Positions 53,101 through 62,100 of a stretch of DNA of 64,000 bases are shown piece by piece (the stretch's first letter is position 1; every line of letters starts with the position of its first letter). This DNA comes from GCA-2730975 sp964576585. Lineage in GTDB: Bacteria > Verrucomicrobiota > Verrucomicrobiia > Opitutales > Seribacteraceae. The notes under the pieces are model-generated. The model saw only the letters and a program-made list of their open reading frames with translations, made no database searches and was not told the DNA's origin. A program made the position numbers and the translations under genes. Location: assembly GCA_964576585.1 (NCBI GenBank), contig CAZNWO010000003.1, forward strand, positions 1-64,000, written 5' to 3'.

Positions 53101-56100
53101 AATCCCGAAGGTGTAGACTCCCTTGGATTCCTCCTTGAAGCCGGAAATCGAGCCTCCGGGAACCAATAGGTCGGATTGGTCGAATTGATTGACATCCACG
53201 GGAAAACCATTCTCGAGGAATTTAACGGTTACTGGAATCGGGAGTGAGAGGGAAGGCGTGGACTCGATTGCAGTGACGCGGGTGTCGAAGTCACCTCCGC
53301 CATTTCCGTAAAGTTGCAGGACTTCCGAGTCGTCGAGGGTCGCATCGTAGATTCGCATGTCATCTAGATCACCCTTGAAGAAGGGCAGGCCATTAGTCTC
53401 GTTTGATCCCACCCAGAATTGCCTGTTGAGGGCAAGGGCATGCGTTCCCGCGAATGGAGTTTCGGCATCTCGAGAACCGTTTAGGTAAAAGATGGCTTTT
53501 TTGTTCTCCAGATCATAAACGAGCGCCACGTGATTCCATGTTCTCGGCTTGAGGACCGTTCCGCTCCAGAACTCGTCTCCGGGGATGCCGGAAAGACCTC
53601 TTTGGTCGAGATTGGATGAATAGAGCACTAGGCGCCTCCTGATCGTCCGCAGGTTCACGTCGCCTGCCCAAAAGTCGTTGTTGATCAATGTTTGTTCTTC
53701 GTCGGCGGTAAAAAGGGACTCGGGTCGGGCCCAGAAGGAAATTGTCGCCGCCTTCAGTTCATTTGGCAGACCCGCGACACTCATGGCTTGGGCGGCGGAA
53801 CCCATCTTTAAGGCCTTGCCGAATTTCCCGTCTTCTTCCCAAGTGGCGCCGAGCATGGTGCCGTTGTCGTCTCCGCCTGCCGAGTCTTCAGCGACGTTGC
53901 CCAATCCCTCGTCGAATTTCCACCAGGCGACGATGTCGGATTCGCGTACGCGATGGGGGCGATAGTCGATGGTGTGGCTCGCAGTTTCGTTCTTGCGGCC
54001 ATAGGCGTTCGCAAACGATTCTGCTGGAGTAGTCACGGTTATGGTGGAGGGGAAGACGCTTGCATTCAGGTCGAAGGTAAAACTTTTCCCTCCCGAGCCG
54101 ATAACCTGCTGGAAGTTGGATAGGTTGGCCCCGGTGACGCCCAAGTCGGAGGAGTCGAAGTCCGTCACAAGCTGGTTGAATTCGACTTTTACCGAGATGA
54201 TGTCGTCGTCGGTTGGCGATTCCACGATAAAGCGAGGAGTTGGATTCAGGTCGCCGCCACCCTGTCCCCAGATGGCTCGAACCTCGGTCATATGAAGTGG
54301 GCGGCCGAAAATCCTAACGTCGTCGATTCGACCGTCGAAGATTCGGGAGGAATAGTCTCTGCCGATTCGAATCCGATTGGTCGAGGTATCGAAGTTGAAA
54401 GTGTTTATGACGGAAGGCTCGCCATTGTGGTAGAGGGTTACCAGTTGCGCGACGGGGTCGAACACTCCTGCGACGTGGGCCCATTCGCGCAAGAAGACCC
54501 GATGGCCTGCCTCCTGCCTGTCCTGACCCGTCCAGGCGCTCATGCGTCGATAGCGGATGAAGAAGCTCCAGTCCCACCCTCCGTTGTCCGTGCAGAAGAT
54601 GGCTTTTTCTCCACTGGTGCCGCCGTCCACGCTATCGGGATGAATCCATGCGGAAAAGGTTGCCCCGGTGGTTGTCGCCGTGTTTTGGTCAATCCGGAAG
54701 GGAACCAAGACGTACTGCCCGTTTATGTCTATGGCGTTTCCGAACTTGCCCGGAACGCGAGGAACCGGACTCGATGTGAGAGCGTGTCTTTCTCGACCAG
54801 AGACGTCTTTTACGAATGATCCGTTGGTTTCGTCGAAGGTGTACCATGCAAGCAGGTCGTTTTCGACTGCGGTGACGATCCTGTAGTGGAACTCAGCGGA
54901 ACCGGGTTGGTTGGCGGATCCATTGTAGTCGACGGCTCCTGCGGGTACGCCAACTCGTACAATAGCTGGATCGCTGGTGGCATTTATCTCGACGTTGTAG
55001 GCGTTGCCCGTTCCCGTTGCTGCAAGACTGAGTACGTTTCCATGGGTGACGTTTAGATCGGAGGCATTAAAGTCCGATACCGCCACAGAATCCGCTCCTT
55101 CCACGAAAGATGTCGTAAGGGCGAGGGGATTGGATGCGACGGGGTTCGGTCCTTGGATTCTAGGAAGAATTCCTCCATCTCCCGTGCTTCCGTTGTAGAT
55201 TTGCGCGATTTCGGTAGCTGTCAGGGCTCTTCCGTAGATGCGGAAGTCGTCGAGCTCGAGCTTGGCTTGCCAACTCCCGCCCTGGGTATAGCTTCCGAGG
55301 AACAATCTGTGGTCTCCGCCGTCACCCCATTCCAGAAACCCCGTAGCGGGAGTCGATGCGGCCTTGGTTCCGTCCATATAGAGCGTTACCTCGGTTCCGT
55401 CGTAGGTCATCGCATGGTGTGCCCATCGACCGAGAATCGATCGCGATCGGGCGCTAGTCCAGGTTCCGCCCCTCCTGACGTAGGCGATGATTGTGTTTTG
55501 GTCTTCGTATTGAAGGCTGAACTGACCGTTTCGAGCGATCATACCATTGTCATCATCGTGGATTTTAGCCCAGACCGAGACGGTCATGTCCTTGGCGAGG
55601 GATATAATGTCCGAATCCGTCCACGCATAGCCGTCGGCAGGGAACGAAATGGCCTGCCCGAACTTGCCGGGCACCAAATTGACATTATTCGAAAGATTCC
55701 TGGTTTGGTTATCGGTAAGCGTGCCGCTCCAAGACGTGCCCAGTCGCATCTCGTCGACGTGCGATCCAATGCCACCGGTTACACTGGATGCAGCTCCGTC
55801 GCCTCCCCAGATTTGAAGAAACTTGACCGGGTAAACGTCCTCGTCGAGGTTGTCTACGTCGATTCCATTCGTGCCCCCAACGGTCCATGAGGTTGGTTCG
55901 GTGGTGGGAAAGCTGTCTGCCGACGAGTAGGCTTGGGCCCATAGCTTGTCCAGTCCGTTGCCTTGCTTCATCTTGACCACGATGAAGTAGTCTACCCCGG
56001 CACTGACGTTTTGTATCAAGACGGAGTCCTCGGAAACCCCTGATGCATTTCTGTAGCGGACGACTAGGTCGCGGTTGCTTCCGTTTTGCTTGAAGCCTGC

Positions 56101-59100
56101 CAGTGTTCCCCTGAGGTTGTTCCAAGAGGGGGTGCTGTTGCCATTGTATTCTGCGGAAACGAACCCGAAGAAAGTATTGAGCATTTCCGCGTGAACCCAG
56201 CGAATGATTCCCGTTTGATAGATTCCTGACTCTGCTTTCGACTTGCCGATTGTAAGAGCGGAGTCCCTTGCCAGACCGCGTTTTTGCCTATAGGAGGTGA
56301 TGATTGATCCGGGTTGAGGAGCAAGAGGTGAATTCGAGGGATAGCCAAGGCCCGTGTTCCACCCCTTGATCGTGTTGGTTCCTCCGCCCCATGTGTTTGC
56401 CGAACTGAAGCCAACGTGGGAGGGTGCTGTATGGGTTTGTCCCAGTAGGGAAGTGTTATGGGCATAGCCTTCGGCACCTTCGTACAAAAGTAGCTTGGAC
56501 TCTTGGCTGAACTCCGCATGGAAATCGTGACCCGAACGATCCTTGGCTAAAATCATTCGTTCAACCCTGGCGGTGGAACCTCTCGACGTTTCGGTTGCGC
56601 TCGATGCGGCATTGGCGGGGATCGTCAAGTCGATGTCGCCGGTTATCGAGGTAGGATTAAGGTTGAAGGTGTACTTGGAGCCGGAACCCGAAAAATCACT
56701 GAGGGTAGCGGGACCTGAAATGGAGATGTCGGATGCCTCGAAACTCGTAACGGCTATTGGGTTTTCCCTTTTCGTGAAATTGACTTCCACGGGAATTGGG
56801 GAGGAGTTGGAAGTAACGGGAAAGCTGATCATCGGCGTAGGCAAGTCCCGACTGAGTTCGAAGCCGTTTAGGTCCACGTGACCGCCACCTGTCTTGGTCA
56901 CCTTCAGATCGAAGTTGCCGCTGTTTGCGGCACTGATGGAAAAGTAGTTGGTTAAGCTGAGTATGATGGGTGGCGCAGTGGAAGCCACCTTCTGGGCATG
57001 GCTGCCTATAGACTCGTCCGTCCTGTTGGCATCAGAAATGGTCGCGCTGAAAGTTCCTCCGGAATTAGCTTGGGAATGATGATAGGTTTTGATCACGTAG
57101 TCTCCGGGGATTAGGTCTCCAAGGGTCAAGGTCATGACGCCATTGGAGTTTCTGAGAACCGAGTCTCTTAGCAGGTAACTTTGTTGTTTGTATGGCCCGC
57201 TGGTAATGGCACCGTAGTCTCGCCAATGGGTTTGTCCTTGCATGGTTACCTCGATCGTTCCATCTGTTGCGTTCGGGTTTGAGTAGGACTGCGTCTGAGG
57301 GTCTCCGTTGTCGGCGCTGGTGTTCCCCCATGGGTTGAATGGTTCGAATCCTTCTTGCAGCGGATGTGGAGCATGCTGGCTGAAGTCGACCTTCAGTATC
57401 GTATCTCCATAGCTGTGCCTCGGGGTAAAGAAGGTATGGTTCAAGTCCTCGAAGGGGTACCAGATAATGAGGCTTTCTTCGGCAGTTAGTTTTGGCCTGT
57501 GTTCGACCTTGATGGCGGCGGAGATGGACTTTTCGCCGAAGGTCGTGGTACCGGCTTCTTGATTGATGCTAATCGTCAAGGGTTTGGGCATGAAACTCGG
57601 GGTGACCTTGAAGGTGTATGACGATCCGGTCCCGTTGAAGTCTGAAATTGCTCCACCCTTTACGACGAGGTCTCCTTGGTCGAAGCCGGTCACCTCGATC
57701 GGGTTTCCGAATCGCTCGAAGTCAACGCGTACGGAGAAGGGTGATTTTGTGGCGGGGGAATCGACGACAATTACCGGATGAGTACCGATGTCACCAAATC
57801 CTCCACCGTAAAGCGTGGCGACGTCTTCTTCGGAAAGAGATGCGTCGTAGACTCGGGTTTCGTCGATTAGTCCACTGAAGTCGTAGTTGGTAGTCGCATT
57901 CCAGGAGCCAATTCTTACGGGAGCCGTCTCGATGATGACGGAACTCGCTGCGCTAACGGGCATATGACCGACTTGCTTCCCGTCGACGTAGATAAATCTC
58001 TCGTTGCCTTTCATGACCCCGACTATGTGTTGCCATGAGCCGATCCTACCCAAGTTGTCATTGGCGTTAATCCTGTTGTTGGGTATTCCGCTCGGACCGA
58101 CGTTAAAGCTGAAGGATCTGTTGGCGGTTCCAGCTGAATTTACGTCGTACCATAAAAGGACGGAATTATTGTCATTGGTGGAGCGGCAAAAGATTCCCCC
58201 GTCAAAAACATCCAAAGTGCTTCCCAACGCAGCCAATTTTATCCACGCGGCTATGGAGAAATCGCCATCGCCGTAGAGTCCCCTAAAAGCAGGAATTTCC
58301 GCATAGTCTCGGATTCCGTCCAAGGCCATCGCCTGCCCGAACTTCCCTACGGTTATGTGGGCGTCTCCCTTGAGTAGAGCAAAATTTTTCGCAGGGCCCA
58401 CATCGGGCACGAAACTTTGGTTGGCTTCGTCGAAAGTCCATCGTGAGATCAAGTCTTCTTGACGGTGCACCACAGGTTGGAACAGCGTCCTAAAAGAGGC
58501 TCCTTCCGTTGTGTAGTTCCGATCCTCGTTTAAGTTCCAAGCGGAACTAGGAGGGATGGAGACCAGAATTTCGTCAGCGTCCTGATTTGCGGTAACTTGG
58601 AAGGAATAGGAGTTGCCTGAGCCATTGAAGTCCGTGACCGTCCCGCCGATTGGCTTTACGTCCGATTGAGTGAAGCCCGATACGTTTCGATCCAGACCCG
58701 CATCAGAGAAGCTGACGTCGTAATTTACCTGTGAAAGGTTTACCGTTGCCGGACCAGTGATAAGGGGAGCGGTGCCCAAATCTCCAAAACCTTTTCCGTA
58801 GATGGACTCGACTTCCTGATCGGTTAGAGCGGTCGAATATATCCTGACGTCGTCTAGGATTTCGGCAAATGCTTCGTCCGAGTCGTGGTTGCCAATCAAG
58901 TAGACGTCCGAAATCTCCTGCCTGTCCGAAGAGCCAACCATTATCCCGTCGATATAAAAGTAGGTGCGACCACTTTTTCCGACAGCTGCAACATGATGCC
59001 AGTCGAGGTACTTTGTCGGTTCAAGCAGTGCTGTTGCACCCCCAGTCCTATAGCGAGACCATTCGGTCGCATCGTTGCCGTCCAAGCTTCCAAGTCTGCG

Positions 59101-62100
59101 AGTGTAGCTGTTGGTGGAATAAGAACCGTAGTAAATGATCATGCGGTCCCAATCCTGTCCGTTTTGTTTGTCCTTCGATCTGAAGAGGGTGCTCTTGTTC
59201 CAAAGTGAAGTCGGATTTGCCGGTACTCGAAGTCCCTTGAACCATGCGCTCAGGGTGTAAGAGTTGAGGGCAATGTCGATTCCGTTGCCGGTGCCATTGT
59301 TTACCTGCAAACGGCTTCTAGGCAGATGGAGTGGGAACAGCAGACCTTTGCCGAAACGTCCCTCCTCGGTCAGCCTAGCGCCATCAAGTGCGACTGCATC
59401 GTTGTTGTTGGTGGTGCGGTCTCTTATAGTTGCATTTGCATCGTCGTCGAAAGGCCACCATGCTACGAGAGATTCACCACGCGTCATTGCCTTCAGCATG
59501 TGCCTTGTCGTGGCTATTACCTCCTTGCTCTTTTCACCGTATCGGTCGGAGATAGCCTCGTTGGCGAGGGTAATGGTCTCGTCTTCACCAAGTGTATTGA
59601 ATTGTACCATTACCTCGTAGTGTCCTGGGCCAACTGTGGTTGCTGGTCCAGTGAAGGAACTGCCGTTTGAAAAGCTCAAGTCGCTGGTATCGAAGCCAAG
59701 GACTTCCACTGGTTTGCCGGCTTGCTCGAACCTGATCGTCAGTTTGAATGGATTGTCTCGCACCACGCGGTCGACTTCCAGAAAAGTATTGATTTTCAGG
59801 TCACCTTCTCCATTGCCGTGAAGCAGTCCGATTTCCTGTTGGCTGAGGGCGACGTCGTAGACTCGAAAGTCGTCCAGCATGCCGTAGAAGGTTCGTCTTG
59901 TGAGGGTCTCTTCGGTCCATCTTCCCATTTGAAATGGATAAACGTTTCCCGTATAGATTTGGGTCCGTGTCCAATTGGCCCGGCGAACACCGTCGAGGTA
60001 AACTTGGACGTTTGTGCCAGTGTAAGTGTGAGCGACGTGAATCCAGCGGTTACGCAGATCGAAGCTACTGGAGAAAGTCGGATCCCAGCACCAGTGTTGG
60101 CTCCTCATCACCTTGTAGCCACTGTGATGCAAATCTCGTAGGGCAAAGGTCCTGTTCAGTCCACCACTGCAATTTCGGTGACCGTATCCATAAAGGCCGG
60201 CTTCACTCTCCTGGCCGTCGATCACGAACATCCAGAAAGAGATGGTGCGTGGTTTGTTGCCGTCCACATTCAAGTCNNNNNNNNNNNNNNNNNNNNNNNN
60301 NNNNNNNNNNNNNNNNNNNNNNNNNNNNNNNNNNNNNNNNNNNNNNNNNNNNNNNNNNNNNNNNNNNNNNNNNNNNCCACTTAACAAGTAAGCTTTGGGA
60401 CGCCCGTGGGGAATGGTTGGGGAAAGGTTGAATTGCCATTGGGAGCCTGATCCCGTATGATTTGCATCCACGGCTTGCATAGCTGTGATTCTACTGGAAT
60501 TGAATTCCGAGATGGGCCAAGCTTTCCCGTACTTTCTAAACTCCAAGGAGATGGGGATGGATGCTGCGTGGGTAACTTTGCTAAATGTGGTAAGAATAGA
60601 AAGCTTTAGGTCTCCGTGTCCTCGTTCGTACATTGCAATCACGTCATCTTCGAGGAGGGTGGCTTTGTGGATCCTGACGTCGTCAATCACGCCCTCGAAC
60701 CTGCCGTTCCCGGGATCGGCTAAGTTCGCCAAGGCAAGTTGAAGCTTGGAACTGGGCTCGACCAAGAGCTTTCCCCCGAATTGGCTCCATTTCCCTCGGG
60801 ATATGCCGTCGACGAATACCTGAAGCTCGTTTTTCTCGGTGGCGTTGTATGTGAGCACAAGATGGTGCCATTGTCCGTCGCTTATGCTTGAGTCAGGCAT
60901 CACGCGGTCGGTCTTTTCCTCGGTTGTGAGGTATATTTCGGACTTGAAGCCCTCGGTTCCGATTTCAATTGAGGAACCCGTGGAGCCTTTCAGCGAAAGC
61001 ATGACGTTGTTCACGTTGTTCTCGCTCCATGATATGATGTCTTGATAACGCTTAAACCACAACGAGATTGAAAAGTTTTCGGCTCCCGATAACCCCGGGT
61101 CGCCTCCGAGGTCGACGGATTCACCCACCGCGTCGAATTCCACCGCTGCTCGATGTTGCCCATAGGAAGTCCAGTCCGTACCGCCAATAAGTTCTCCATG
61201 GTTGGAGCCAATGGAATTTGTAACTGAGGTGCCTTTGGCGTCGTCGAACCACCACCAAGCGATCAAGTCCCCGAGCTTCCTGACGGGAGGCGTTACGGAA
61301 ATGCTTGTCTCGGTGGGAAGGCTGAGGTCGGAATCGGCGGTTGCGGCGCCTTTGGGCAGAGACAAGAAGATTTTCGTAACGTTGGCGTCGGGAGTGAGCT
61401 CGAAAGAGTAGGTGGAAGTTCCCTGAGTAGCTTGGAAGTTGCTGATGGTTGCTCCAACTACCGAGACGTTTGCCTCGACGAAACCCAAGACGTCCTGAGG
61501 TTCGCTGAAACGGGTGAAGTGCACCTTGACGGGAATCGGGTCGGCGTTCGTGACCAGGGGAGCCTCGAACCTTGATACGAGGTCCATGTCACCCTCCCCA
61601 CTGTTGTAGATTGTTAGGATGTCCTCCGCAGTCAATGCGGCGTCGTAGATACGTGTATCGTCGATCGTGCCGTGGAAGAATTGGTCGCCGTCTTCCTTTG
61701 CTCCGAAAAACCAGTCCGAAAGGGTTGGTTCTCCGGCCTCGTCGGGGGTGAACGTCTTGTTTGCATAGAGTTCGCCGTTCAGGTATTGCTTGATCGTTCC
61801 CGCCTTTCGATCCACTACGCCTGCAAGGTGGTACCACTGTTCGGAAGTGGTTCCCCCGGTGGAACGAACGGAGACCGAGGCAGTTCTGGTTGCGTGCCAA
61901 GAGTCGATCGTACCGTCGATCCCGAGCGTCAATCCCTTGTCTCCCAGTACTCCGGTTCGCATGGCGATGGGAAGGAAGGAACCCAGGGTTCGGGTTCCCA
62001 CTCGGTTACGCTGACCGTGCCCTCCCTTATTGTTTACGATCATTTCGTTTGCTCCGAAGGTTCCATCCTGATTCAGGTCCAACCAGAAGACGCTGCCGTC

